NCBI RefSeq assembly: GCF_032884065.1 | Contig: NC_088880.1 | Span: 25,916,715 to 25,980,714 of the forward strand | DNA: 64,000 nt | Origin: Artemia franciscana | Taxonomy: Eukaryota > Arthropoda > Branchiopoda > Anostraca > Artemiidae | Direction of reading: 5' to 3' | In this document: one piece after another, positions 33,863-44,122 of the stretch | How the letters are laid out: each line of letters begins with the position of its first letter | How positions within the stretch are numbered: position 1 is the stretch's first letter | Program-made: the position numbers and the translations under genes | The notes under the pieces: model-generated | What the model was told of the DNA's origin: nothing | Databases searched by the model: none | What the model saw: only the letters and a program-made list of their open reading frames with translations

Positions 33863-36366
33863 CTATAAAACAGAAAATAAAAATTAGATTCAGAGCATAA
33901 TATTCGAAATACATTACGGTTTCATTCGAGTGCTTATATCTAGAGTTATCAGCTGGAGTGTATTTAAGCTATTTCTATTTATTTGTTTAATGGTATCCTG
34001 AATTCCGACAGAACGCGCAACGAGACTAAAATAATTTAATTCCCTTCTAACAATAATTTAATTTTAAAAAAAATGGTTTTTGACATAGAAATTATTCCCA
34101 TCAGTCGAGTTATCATGATTTTGGTTTTTGAATGGTCAAAACACGAATATTAGAGTAGAGACAAGGATGTTAGTCTAAGAGAACAGAAACATAGTCTCGA
34201 AGCAAAAGCAGTAGTTGTAATCATTACTTACAATAGTTCTGTTTGAGGGCGAGGCAAATTAAAACTGCAAAAGCGACCTTTGATTTTGCATCTGAATTAC
34301 AAAATAGATTTCTCCGTCACGCAAAAATTACAGGTGCAGTACCACCAGGGTTGCCACCCGGTAAAAAATCACTAGATTTTTTGGTTGATTTAGTGATTTT
34401 CTTAAATAGTCTAGCGAGTTATGTGCTGATAATAGTTATTTTTTTATAATAGTTGATAATACTTACTGACAATAGTTTAATAGTTACTTTTTGTAGTTAC
34501 TTTTTTAAGGCAATATAAAAAATCGCTATAAATAGTGATAAATCACTAAGGATGGCAACCCTGGACACCAAAATACACTGCGGCCACGCCCTCTTTTGAA
34601 CTGCATGCACGTATTACGGTACATCGCTGATCAATCTATACCCTCCTTCTGGGTAAAAATGCGAAGAAAGAAATAAAAGCTAAAGTGAAAGACCTTATTT
34701 TTACAGGCTACAAAACCTGAAATAACCGATGGTTATAACAATCCCCTTCTGAAACAAGAATGCTAGATAAAGACTGGTATTTATAGCGAATTATCAGCTT
34801 TAAAGAGGGGATACGCTCCTTGATACTTTAATTTTTTTTAAATAATACTCCTCCCCCATCCCAAAACGAATTCCTGAGCACGTGGCTGTTTCTTGTACTT
34901 TCCATTTAATTCGTCTACTGTAGAGTTTTGTATTCAATTCGTTCGAAAAGGATGACTCAATTTCAAGCCAAACAGCTTTAGTCAAACAAAGCATGGTGAA
35001 AGGGACATCCATTTGAACGGTTCACATCAAACAAAAAGAAGCAACAGAAGTTGGGGGTTGCATGGAACTTGTAGGAAGTGAAACAGTAAAAAACACAAGG
35101 TCGTTTTGGCGAACTTTGGACAAGCTTATATGAGACAGCAAAATATTTAAAACAAACTCAAGATTTAGGATATGAAAAGAAACTGACAAGTAACGCTAAT
35201 AAGAACGGTGCAAACGTTAAGGGCACTAAAGAAACAGAAGACGATTTTTAAAGGAATAGTTTAGGGTTAATTTCAGGCGTTAAGCACAACGTTCCAACTT
35301 TTACACATTATAAAAAATTGGTTGAAGGCAGGCGTATACAAAGGAATTTCTTTCCGGGGGGGGGATATAAAAGAAGAGTTTTCGATAATCTGAATAAAAA
35401 GTACCCATAATCTTGGAAAAATCTTGGAGGGTCTTGGGTACCAAGTCCCCCTTCCCTGCGTACATCACTGATTGATGGATCATGGTATGCGCATCATTAT
35501 AGGTTTATAAAGAATATGCACAAGATAGACATCCTAGGGATGCTTTCACTAAATTGCACACAAGAAGGATATAGAGAAGCGGAAAGAGGTAGAAAGAGAG
35601 ACAGAAAGCTAGTAAAAGAGGTTGTAAAAACAAATTATAATATTCAGGGATTTGTGTCGGAAGTTTGATGCAAGGTTGAATGGAGTTTTTGTCAATGAAT
35701 CGGAAGATTCCACAGCTAGTTTGCAGCAATAGTAAATGTGTAACAGTAAATTCATGCAACAGTGAAAAGAATTGTCACAGTTCATATCATCAGAGACAAT
35801 ATCAATGATTAACACGAAAAAAAATGCAAGTCTCAATTTAGTAAATAGATTAAGGGGATTCAATACCTTCAAATTGTTTGTGAGTCTCAACGTTGGCTGA
35901 CCGCCTCAAAGACAAAGGTCCATAAGCGAATTCCCCCGGGGGACTAGCCGCTATTGAGAGCTATGAGAATTTACGACTTGAATAAGAAATTTGTTTGAGA
36001 TTTTATATGTTTGATTTTAAGAAAATTGTCCTAAACTTGAGACAAGTCTGCTCTGTTTAATCAAAAAAAGAATCAGATTTCCTAATAATGAAATTTTAAA
36101 CTGAATCTATCTCCGTCAAACAAACGGGAGAGGTTAAAAGTTTTTTCAAGGTATTTCATTCATTTGGATCTCTTATCCAAGCGCTATAGGTTGTCACAAG
36201 ACCGCTTAATCAATTCTGAATAATTTGGCCAAACAAACTAAAGGAATTTATGATGGACAAGATAGGGTGATCCTCCAAGGTATCGAATCCCCTTAAGCAA
36301 AAGAAAAAAAATGGATACGGTGTTAACGAATAAATTAATATTGATAAACAAATTAATTAGTCATAC
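33863..36366 (-). other. DLGAP intron (2.5 kb)
   Basis: Apart from the MITE at 34346-34563, nothing is recognised. It is bounded by ATCGTATG (donor at 36366) and TTTTATAG. Confidence 0.75.
34346..34563. mobile_element. 218-base MITE with CAGGGTTGCCA ends
   Basis: CAGGGTTGCCA at 34346-34356 is the exact reverse complement of TGGCAACCCTG at 34553-34563. Subterminal AAAAATCACTA and TAGTGATAAATCACTA add further inverted sequence. The size and AT-rich core fit a non-autonomous DNA transposon. Flanks give no clean target duplication. It lies in the DLGAP intron between 33862 and 36367. Confidence 0.75.
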
Positions 36367-36549
36367 GATGTTTTTATGACACAGTCCTGCGAACTGCTCC
36401 ATCTTCTGTGAAAGAAGCAATTTGGCCAATCCAATGGCAGCCCGAATTTTTCCAGTTACGTCTTCCATTGCTTCCAATTCAGGAATTTGCAAATAGAGCT
36501 CTGCTTCGGTGATTAGTTTCAAAATTCGTTCACGCTCACTGCTCAAGAT
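36367..36549 (-). CDS. DLGAP: DLGAP/HURP homologue, GKAP-domain exon (LLSQKMEQF)
   Basis: This exon has 61 codons, phase 0 on both sides. The acceptor is TTTTCTCTCAG before 36549 and the donor is ATCGTATG after 36367. It encodes ILSSERERILKLITEAELYL, then QIPELEAMEDVTGKIRAAIG, then LAKLLLSQKMEQFAGLCHKN and I. The pattern (helix with ER..L, then IRxAIGxAxLLxSQKxxQFxGLC) is the first half of the GKAP domain. In HURP this part belongs to the C-terminal region, and in neuronal DLGAPs it follows the GK-binding repeats. Joined to the flanking exons, the domain is continuous without gaps. Confidence 0.92.
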
Positions 36550-36812
36550 CTGAGAGAAAAAGGATTAATTAAGTTTAATTTTACCAATTTTACAGTGTAC
36601 TGTTTTTATTTGAATAAATTAATTTACTAATTCAAATCAAAACAATTCATAATATTTCAATTTTACTAAGAAAACTCAGTGATAGGAAGTTCGCATAAAA
36701 TCAATCGACACTAGAAGCAGAGCTTCCAGGATATAACAAGAACAGGGTTGGATTCAAAATTAATATTTCGGGCGCAAGACCGAAACTTGGGATTTCTAAC
36801 CCCTGTAATTAG

Positions 36813-37026
36813 CAGTAGCGTCAACTCACAAAAATTTAGGGAGGGGCAAAACGTATTTTTCAAAATTTAGGGGAGGAGTCGTTTCCTTCAGTTTTTTCAA
36901 TGAATATAACAAAAAGGGCCTTTTCAATGAAAATACCCCCCCAACCCCCAAAAATGTATTTTTGGGAACTCTAGGAGAGAGAATCTAGGGAACACATATC
37001 ACCACGCCTTCCAATTGACACCACTG
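36813..37026. mobile_element. 214-base hAT-like MITE with 8-base target duplication
   Basis: The left end CAGTAGCGTCAACTCAC and the reverse complement of the right end (CAGTGGTGTCAATTGG) match at most positions. The flanks GTAATTAG and GTAAATAG agree at seven of eight bases, as expected for a hAT target duplication. There is no coding capacity. Confidence 0.75.
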
Positions 37027-38289
37027 GTAAATAGTTTAACTTTGGATCTTTTTTTTTGGGGGGGGGGGTGTCCTGAAAATCACCCCTGGTCCGTCTCTGC
37101 GCAAGAATAGATGTAGGAAAAAGTAAATGAAAGTAGTAAAAAGAACATGACGCAAGATATTACAAACTCATAAAACTATAAAGCAAAATAAACAGTTGAA
37201 AACAAAGGGGTTCGGACATAGATACAAAAATACCCAGAGCCAATATTTGGGAAGGTTATCAGAGAGGCGATTTATTCCACATAGGTACCTCGTAGTTACA
37301 TTCATACCAGACTGTAACTGTATAGTTGACATACATGTAATTCCAACCAGAATCTGCATGAAAAGTGTGGTTCAATCCCATTTTCGATACGTATTAAAAG
37401 GAAGCTTGAAAACTGTTAGTTCATGTTTTATTTGGTTAGCGCAAAAGCATATTGTACAGTTAGCACTCTATTTAAATGCTTTTATTTAACTTATCCTGAT
37501 TAGAGAATAAAATGGTCCCAAGATAAAATCTTCAAAGAAGACGAAGTACCCTTTAATATCCCAAATACGAAGACGAAATATCCGTTGATATCTCAAATAC
37601 CCGGCGCTCATCATATCGTGCCTTACGCCTTAAGCTCGTATTTTAAATTTTCTGAATTTTGAAATTTTTGTGAAAAAACTGTTTGCTGAGACATTCAAAG
37701 TGTAGTTTTTATTTCGAACCTGCATCAGCTTTGAGGAATTCCAGGCTTTTTTACGAAATTTCTATAAATTTGTTTTCGCCATAAACTTTTACCATCAAGA
37801 TTACTTGAAATAATAGTTACCATTTCTGGATTAGCTTCCAATGATGATTATTTAAATAGCTTTCCATTGAGCTTAACAGAAGAGATTAGCAAACATTTTT
37901 TGAAAATTACCTCAAATGCGTATGTCAGATGGGACCTTTAGGTCACTTACTCCCTAGTGATACCTCTTTAGATTAATCTGAACGACCTCTCATGAAAATA
38001 TGAAAAAAATAACTGACAGAGACATAGTCTTAAATGAATCGATCAGTTCAAATAAAAATTTTTTTGTAACAGTCCCTCGTTTTATTAGGACTTCGCACAT
38101 ATTTTTTGACGAACTTGTCGCTACCACCATATGTTCACAGGAACCAAGAGATTTCGAACAAAGTTTTCTGTAGTCTTAAATGACGAGCTATCGTTGAATT
38201 TGCTTGATAGCGAAAATCGAACTAGTTTGGTCAGTTGGCGTTATTTGACCTTGTTTGGACCAGTCTGTTATTTTGCAACGACAGAATAA

Positions 38290-38680
38290 TTGATTGTACC
38301 TTGGATTAGTCTTTTACATGTAGTTTAGCTTTTAATCGTTAAATCGTTAACTGTACTTTAAATCGTCAGTCTCTCAGCGAATTTAGAAGATTTTATCTAG
38401 AACATTCTATTCGTAAGCTTTAAAATTGATTGGTCCTTTGCATGTAGTTTAGCTTCTAATCGCTAAATCCATAACTGAATTATAAATCATTAGGGTCTGT
38501 TAACAAATTTAGGAAGTCTTATATCAATATTCTCTGTAAGCTTTACATTTGAGTGATTTTCTTTGTATGTAGTTTAGCTTCTAATCGTTAAAACCTCTGT
38601 ACGAATTTATGAAATCTTATGCGAATATTCTGTTCTTAATCTTTGTGTTCGATTGCTCTTTTCCACGTAGATTAAAGATA
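38290..38680. repeat. Minisatellite, unit about 125 bases, three to four copies
   Basis: TGTAGTTTAGCTT.TAATCG starts at 38319, 38443 and 38568 (spacing 124 and 125). A fourth, partial unit may follow. Units abut and are diverged. It lies inside a DLGAP intron. Confidence 0.8.
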
Positions 38681-38928
38681 ATATTAACCAAGCTCTTACA
38701 ATCGCTATAAAAAAATTATAATACATTTTTAACAAGACCAAATGCGAGTCCACCAAGCCTGTCTTGGTTAGTAAAAGTAAAAGGTAAAGACGAAAGTAAA
38801 ACAGTTCAAAATGGGGATGAAACCTTTTTATTGACAATGAACAGATACAAAATTTAACTGAATATTTCGAACACATATACAGTGTTCATCATCAGCAGTA
38901 AAACTAAAAGACATCAATATAAACATCA

Positions 38929-39033
38929 GCAGCCAAGAAATCGACACCCAAGAGGGGACCGTCAGTCAAGAAAGCTCCCGCCAAGAAAGTGGCATCTAAA
39001 AAGTCAGTAGCTAATAAACCAGCTAAAAAGTAA
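38929..39033 (+). pseudogene. Captured C-terminal tail of a histone H1 gene
   Basis: Thirty-four codons and a TAA read AAKKSTPKRGPSVKKAPAKK followed by VASKKSVANKPAKK. The KKxPAKK and KKAPAKK composition is that of the lysine-rich H1 tail. The open frame ends exactly where H1 genes end, in -AKK. No globular domain is present, so this is only the gene's 3' tip. It is framed on both sides by the inverted repeat. After the stop there is a small hairpin (GCAGTAT, CAA, ATACTGC near 39053-39069) that does not match the canonical histone mRNA stem-loop. Chance similarity of lysine-rich text is possible, but a 34-codon match with a natural end is unlikely by accident. Confidence 0.7.
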
Positions 39034-39083
39034 TGTGTGCAATAAGTTATCCTGCAGTATCAAATACTGCATCATCAGCAGAG

Positions 39084-39134
39084 TTTTACTGCTGATGATG
39101 AACACTGTATATGTGTTCGAAATATCCAGTTAAA
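39084..39134 (+). ncRNA. Hammerhead-ribozyme-like core, right arm
   Basis: CTGATGA (39092-39098) is followed by a six-pair stem (GAACAC / GTGTTC) with a TGTATAT loop. GAAA (39119-39122) and TATC come next. TTTACTG before the core pairs with CAGTTAAA after it, with one bulged T. This is the order of a type I hammerhead with almost no helix III, as reported for Penelope-like elements. One extra base sits between CTGATGA and the stem, so activity is doubtful. The left arm carries the same motif on the minus strand at about 38853-38903. Confidence 0.45.
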
Positions 39135-39419
39135 TTTTGTATCTGTTCACTGTCAATAAAAAGGTTTCATCCCTATTTTGAACTGTTTTACTTTCGTCAT
39201 GGAAAGGCAGTGTTGTCTTCGAAGTTATCTAAAAGGTCAAGAATACTGCACTGGACTTATATTCTCTACCGGAGGAGCTGAACTCCTTTTTATGGCCTTT
39301 CAGTCAGATTTGGGGCCAGCCAACCTGCACTTTCGCAAAACTTTCCTGTTTACCTACCCAAGATTTTTTCAGGAATCCCATTTGAGCAGAGTAAAATCTG
39401 GCTGAGGCTTTGAGAGTCA

Positions 39420-39545
39420 TGCCGCTGACCCCCCCCCCCCCCAAATCATATAGCCAGAGACACCAAGACTTGAATCCCCGTCATCAGGGACAAAGGATGT
39501 CAATTCTAGCGCACTGACCATTCGGCTAGGATGGCTCGTAGAACT
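39420..39545 (-). mobile_element. tRNA-derived SINE
   Basis: Read on the minus strand, the text has an A-box-like TAGCCGAATGGTCAGTGCGC and, about 35 bases on, a B-box-like GGGATTCAAGTCTT, followed by a short 3' arm. These are RNA polymerase III internal promoter boxes in tRNA spacing. The segment after the tRNA-like head enters a 14-base G run (C on the plus strand, 39429-39442) and unrelated sequence. The anticodon arm is not well formed, so a functional tRNA is unlikely. Confidence 0.6.
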
Positions 39546-40017
39546 ACTTTACTAACAAGAAAGTAGTATTTTTGTTGATAATGGCTGTTAAGTGAGCTGA
39601 ACTTCTCATGTTCTTGAGCGACGTGTTTTGATTGAATGCCAATTTTTTATTAATACAACAATACATCTTTTTTATTAGGATATATCATGAAATTTAAGTG
39701 TAATTTCCACCTTTTAAGGTTAAAGACTAAGGGGTTGAATTGTAATACATACTTAAATGGCCCGATTTTCGACAAGAACAGGCCCTTAGTCTTTTTTCTT
39801 TTTTTTTGGAAAGCACAAATGCACAAAAAAACGATTTTCCATTTTTTCCCGTTTCCTTTTTCTTTTCTTTTTTAGAGTATATTACCATTTCCATTTTAAC
39901 CAAAAAGGAGTATTTCCAACTACTCTAGGCTAGTAATAGTACCAATCAATCAATCTAGGCCAGGAAAGCCTAGGATAAGATGAAAAAAACCCAGCCTTTA
40001 AGAATTGTTCCCCTTAC

Positions 40018-41064
40018 CTTTAAGAATTTATGTCCTTCTGGAAAATCAGTAAATGCAGTAGATGCCTCAACATCCAAACTCTTCACCAAAATCTCTCCTG
40101 CTTGTCTTTTACTTTCAATTGACGTTCCGTCAACTTCAGAAGTTAGAGGAAGCGACTGTGTCTCTTGAGGTGGGAACAATTTCCTAACTGGTTTCACCGG
40201 GGATGTTCTTTTGACAGGTAATTGTTCACGGAATTCTGGTCTTAAATGTCTGAAGACAGGGGGCGTAGCACAGCCTTTCATAGAATTTTCCACTTTTTCT
40301 TCCTTAGTATCACTAACAGAACTGGATTTAACAGTGGATCTTTTTGGTGCTTTGACAGGGGTCAAATAATTTCTAGCCAAAGCTCCAGGTCCGTAAAGTC
40401 TTTCTATTCGTTGCTCGATAAAACTTTTCTTTCCAGTCGAATGGCTAGTATTTCCATTGTCAGTAACACTTACAGGGGTCACGAAAGGAACTTCTAAGGT
40501 CCTAAAATTCCCCTCTTTATGATCTATCCTATTTCTCATTCTACCTCTCTCAGGGATGTAAACTTCATTCACTCTAACTACGGGTATTTCAACACCAGCT
40601 TCATCGTTATTGTTATTTAAAAATGATGAAAAGAATGTCTGTCTTTCACTTCTTTCTTTTCTCAAATAACCTCTATCAACACTTTTGCTTCTCAGAGGCC
40701 CACTACATTTTGACGGAGGATGAGTTGGATTCCCTCTTGAAAATTTATTATTTAACTCCATAACAGCAACAGGACTAAGAAGGCCACCAAGAGTAGTTAA
40801 CGGAACGGAAGGTATTTCCCCAGGTCTGAGAGGACTACCATCCCTGCTTTTGTTTAACAGCAAAGGTAACCGATCTCTACTATTTTCCCGGGACCTTAGT
40901 TCTCTTCTGATATCAGAGTTATAACAAGTTAATTCCGAATATCCGTTGACTGAACAGGAGATGTTGACATATGAGAGAGGGCGTGACTTTTGAGATGTTT
41001 GATTAGAGCTCTCCATTAGAAAGTACAATAGATGATTGCCAAACGCATATGCGTGTTCTTTTAC
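40018..41064 (-). CDS. DLGAP: DLGAP/HURP homologue, large 5' exon
   Basis: The exon is open from an acceptor CTATTTTAG (41066-41065) to a donor AAGGTAAGG (40018/40017), 349 codons in phase 0. The first Met is at 41016-41014. The 16 codons before it are open, so the true start may lie in an earlier exon. Counted from that Met, the product is Ser/Arg/Pro-rich and largely disordered. It has a KSFIEQRIERLYGPGALARN motif near residue 200 and basic Pro-rich stretches after it, ending TDFPEGHKFLK, the first strand of the GKAP domain. With the three downstream exons it gives about 512 residues. HURP acts on spindle microtubules and DLGAP1-4 are postsynaptic scaffolds. Which role applies cannot be read from the sequence. 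Confidence 0.85.
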
Positions 41065-41982
41065 CTAAAATAGAATAAACACCATTAGCAATAAAGAAAA
41101 TCATTATATTTGACTTTTCCCCTAGTTTGGCTCTTTTAAGAACATATTAAGAGTATAATCATTTTTTGGAATTCACTATTTGTAGAGAAAAAATCCATTT
41201 TTATACGTACAGATGAATAAAGAATTTAATTAAAAGGAAGAGGGGGGGGGGTCTCTTCGTAAATGAGCATTTCCAAAGTTTTAGTTTAAGTAGGTTTATG
41301 TATTACAAACAATATATAATAATTAACAAATTGCCACGAATATCTGGCAAAGAGTAAACCCTTGTTTTGTTTGGAGACTGGAGGATCGATTTGGAACTCT
41401 TAGTAACTCATCTTTCAATCACGAAAGAAGGAATGAGCCAGGTGAAAAAATCCTATGATAATTTTACGAGGTGAAAAGACCGACTTTTGTCATCCAAATA
41501 CTGCCATTAACTCTAATCAAATAGGTCAATTCTCAAATTTTCGCTTTCCGTCCCACCTTGGTTCTCAGATAATAATGTAAAAAATAAGCAAAAGTACTTA
41601 GGTATTATGGTTACAACACCCAAGAAGTAAAGTTAGTTTAACAATAATGAAATGTACCACAATATGACGAAAATATAAAATTTTAGTAACACAATTATGG
41701 AAACTACAACAGAAAATTACGACTAGCAGACTGCCCAGAACGCATTGCATTCAATACCTAACCTAACCCTCCCTATGCATTAACTATTTAATTGAAATAT
41801 ACCTGTACAGTACTTTATCCCACTCAGACTCGGCTAATTATCTCCAAATGCAGACAGAAAAACTGGTTTTACTCAGATCAAGAACAACAGTGTGGCTGCT
41901 ATAACATGTAGGTACCAAAATATATTCAAATAACAGGCTATATGCTCAATATGGGGTGGGAGGATTAATTGCATATACTAGC
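41065..41982. other. Upstream side of the DLGAP exon; nothing recognised
   Basis: There is no gene. A 10-G run sits at 41242-41251. If the exon at 62388-62492 belongs to the gene, this is intron. Confidence 0.4.
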
Positions 41983-42162
41983 CAAGGTCTTATCCAGGAA
42001 GAGGAGGGTCTTGCCGGGTCCCAACCCCATAATTTTTGTCCGACTTTTTAAGAAGTAAAAATATGCATACAAACAATTTTTGAAGCGTTCTGTCAATTAT
42101 TTTTTATAGCCCACTACCCCCCAGAAAAAAAATACCCTAACAAAATCCTTGATATGCCCTTG
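41983..42162. mobile_element. 180-base MITE with 8-base target duplication
   Basis: CAAGGTCTTATCCAGGA at the left and the reverse complement of the right end (CAAGGGCATATCAAGGA) match at most positions. The flanks ATACTAGC and ATGCTAGC agree at seven of eight bases, which fits hAT-type insertion. Related ends occur near 23270 and at 32150-32325. Confidence 0.7.
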
Positions 42163-42438
42163 ATGCTAGCTCAAGCTGAAACTGTGCTAAAAAAAAATAT
42201 CTTAATTATATAAAAGCGAATATTACACTTTTATAGGAGCTTCCATCCAAAAACGTATGATAAAGTTAGACAGAGAAACTAGCAACTGCACTTAGAACAA
42301 ATCCACTAAAACTAAATCATAACAACATGCAATAACTGTATGAAGGAAACATGTTCAACACGCAAAAGCATGATGTACAAAACTGCATGACCTCTCACGA
42401 TAAATAAAAGACAAACTGAAGGTGACGCCATCTTTATA

Positions 42439-42736
42439 TTAAATAAAAAAACAAGTTTTTTAACTGAAAGTAAGGAGCGACATTAAAACTTAAAACGAAC
42501 AGAAATTACTCCGTGTATGAAAGGGGCTGTTCCTCCCTCAACGTCCCGTTCTTTACGCTAAAGTTTTACTCTTTCTCTCAATTTTACTTTATTAAACAGT
42601 AAATAACTTTAGCGTAAAGAGCGGGACGTTGAGGGAGGAACAGCCCCTTTCATACACGGAGTAATTTCTGTTCGTTTTAAGTTTTAACGTCACTCCTTAC
42701 TTTCAGTAAAAAAAACAACCTTTTTTTTTATTTAAT
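42439..42736. repeat. Foldback of about 127-base arms
   Basis: 42439-42565 pairs with 42605-42736 across a 39-base loop. Pairing is nearly perfect over the central 90 bases (GAACAGAAATTACTCCGTGT on one arm, its complement on the other). A transcript would form a long RNA hairpin. The sister copy keeps the same structure at 49822-50113. Confidence 0.9.
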
Positions 42737-44122
42737 TTCTGAACGTTTTTGAATTAATGCATTTTTTTTATTTTGGCTCTCCCCAAATGAATAATTAAAC
42801 GAAATTTGCGTATTAATTTTTTTTTTGATAAATGGCTTTCTCTTAGTTTTGATAAGACAATTTTGAGAAAAGGGGTGGGAGAGGAGGCCTAGTTGCCCTC
42901 CAATTCTTCGGTTACTTAAAAAGGCAACTAGAATTTTTAATTTTTAACGAACGTTTTTATTAGTAAAAAATATATCACTTATAAATTAACTTACGTAACG
43001 AACTTCAATATTCGTATATTTTTATTATGTATATGAGGGGGTTTGCCCCCTCATTAATACCTCACTCTTTAGACTAAAGCTTTAATTTTGTCCCAATTCT
43101 TTAAGATTGACCCCTGAATCACAAAGGCTGTAGAATAAATAGTTGATATTACTAACAACACTTTAGCGAAAAGAGCGAGCTATTAAAAAGAGATGCGCCC
43201 CCCATATGCGTAATAATCTCTGTTTGTTTTAAGTTTTAATGCTGGTCCATACTTGCAGTTGAAAAAAAACTTTTTCATATTTATTTTTCATTGTTTTTTT
43301 TTTAAATACTTCTAGAAAGTCCTGCGCCCCCTTCATGGAATTTCTTTTCTCCCATGACAAATTCCTCCAAGAGAGATCCTCCCACATATCCCCCTCCCCT
43401 CAACCCCCCAGCCAAAAAATCATCCTGAAAAGGTTTGTACACTTCCAAATAATCATTACCGAATGTAAACGGTAGTCAAAGTTTGTAACTTATAGCCCCT
43501 CCCCTGGGGACTGTGGGAGAATAAGTCAGCCCCAAAGACATAGCTATTATGTTTTTCAACTATGCTGAACAAAATGGCTATCTCAAAATTTTGATCCGTT
43601 GACTTTGGGAAAAAATGAGCGTGGGAGGGGGCCTAGGTGCCCTCCAATTTTTTGGTCACTTAAAAAGGGCATTAGAACTTTTAATTTCCGTTAGAATGAG
43701 CCCTATCGCGACATTTTAGGACCACGTTGCAGATCCGATCACCCCTGGGGAAAAAAAACAAACAAATAAACACACACCCGTCATCGGTCTTCTGGCAAAA
43801 AATACGAAGTTCCACATTTTTGTAGATAAGAGCTTGAAACTTCTACAGTACGGTTCTCTGAAACGCTAAATGCGATGGTGTGACTTTTGTTAAGATTGTA
43901 TGACTTTTAAGGGGTGTTTCTCCCAATTTTCCAAAACAAGGCAAATTTTCTCAGGCTCGTAACTTTTGATGAGTAAGACTAAATTTGATCAAACTTATAT
44001 ATTTAAAATCAGCATAAAAATCCAATTCTTTTGATATATCTATTGGTATCAAAATTCCGTTTTTTAGAGTTTCGTTTACTATTGAGCCGGGTTGCTCCTT
44101 GCTACAGTTCGTTACCACGAAC
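42439..44122 (+). repeat. 1.7-kb dispersed repeat, foldback end, plus-strand copy
   Basis: This is colinear with the reverse complement of 48410-50113 over the whole length. From left to right it has a large foldback (42439-42736), an AT-rich spacer and a further single copy of the foldback arm near 43180-43290. A G/C-run-rich middle and a conserved 3' third ending in the hairpin GTTCGT-TACC-ACGAAC (44107-44122) follow. Fragments of the 3' third lie at 8745-8940, 1390-1530 and 16250-16490. No protein frame was recognised. The class (SINE-like, non-autonomous transposon or Helitron-like with a terminal hairpin) is open. Confidence 0.8.

Larger units (their letters stand above)
38789..39198. 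repeat. Inverted repeat, two 116-base arms around 178 bases
   Basis: 38789-38904 is the near-perfect reverse complement of 39083-39198, with only a few differences. Each arm contains, read outward on its own strand, ACTGCTGATGATGAACAC, a loop, GTGTTCGAAATAT, then AATAAAAAGGTTTCATCCC. The hammerhead-like core (see the separate entry) and the AATAAAA stretch suggest ends of Penelope-like elements. The part between the arms is a histone H1 tail. Confidence 0.85.
36550..40017 (-). other. DLGAP intron (3.5 kb) with several inserts
   Basis: The intron is bounded by AAGGTAAGG (donor at 40017) and CTCTCAG. It holds a hAT-like MITE (36813-37026), a 125-base tandem repeat (38290-38680), the inverted repeat with a histone H1 tail (38789-39198) and a tRNA-derived SINE (39420-39545). 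The stretch 37030-38290 shows nothing recognisable beyond an 11-G run at 37058-37068. Confidence 0.75.

Noticed and set aside
34336-34572. 8-base target duplication for the CAGGGTTGCCA element
   Set aside because: The flanks (AGTACCAC, GACACCAA) do not align convincingly, so no superfamily is claimed.
35505-35890. Minus-strand frames of 84 and 93 codons in a DLGAP intron
   Set aside because: They are Leu/Phe-rich low-information text with no recognised motif and no splice sites joining them in phase to the DLGAP exons.
39420-39545. A functional tRNA gene on the minus strand
   Set aside because: A and B boxes are present, but the acceptor and anticodon arms do not pair and a 14-base G run follows. 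A SINE head is the better reading.
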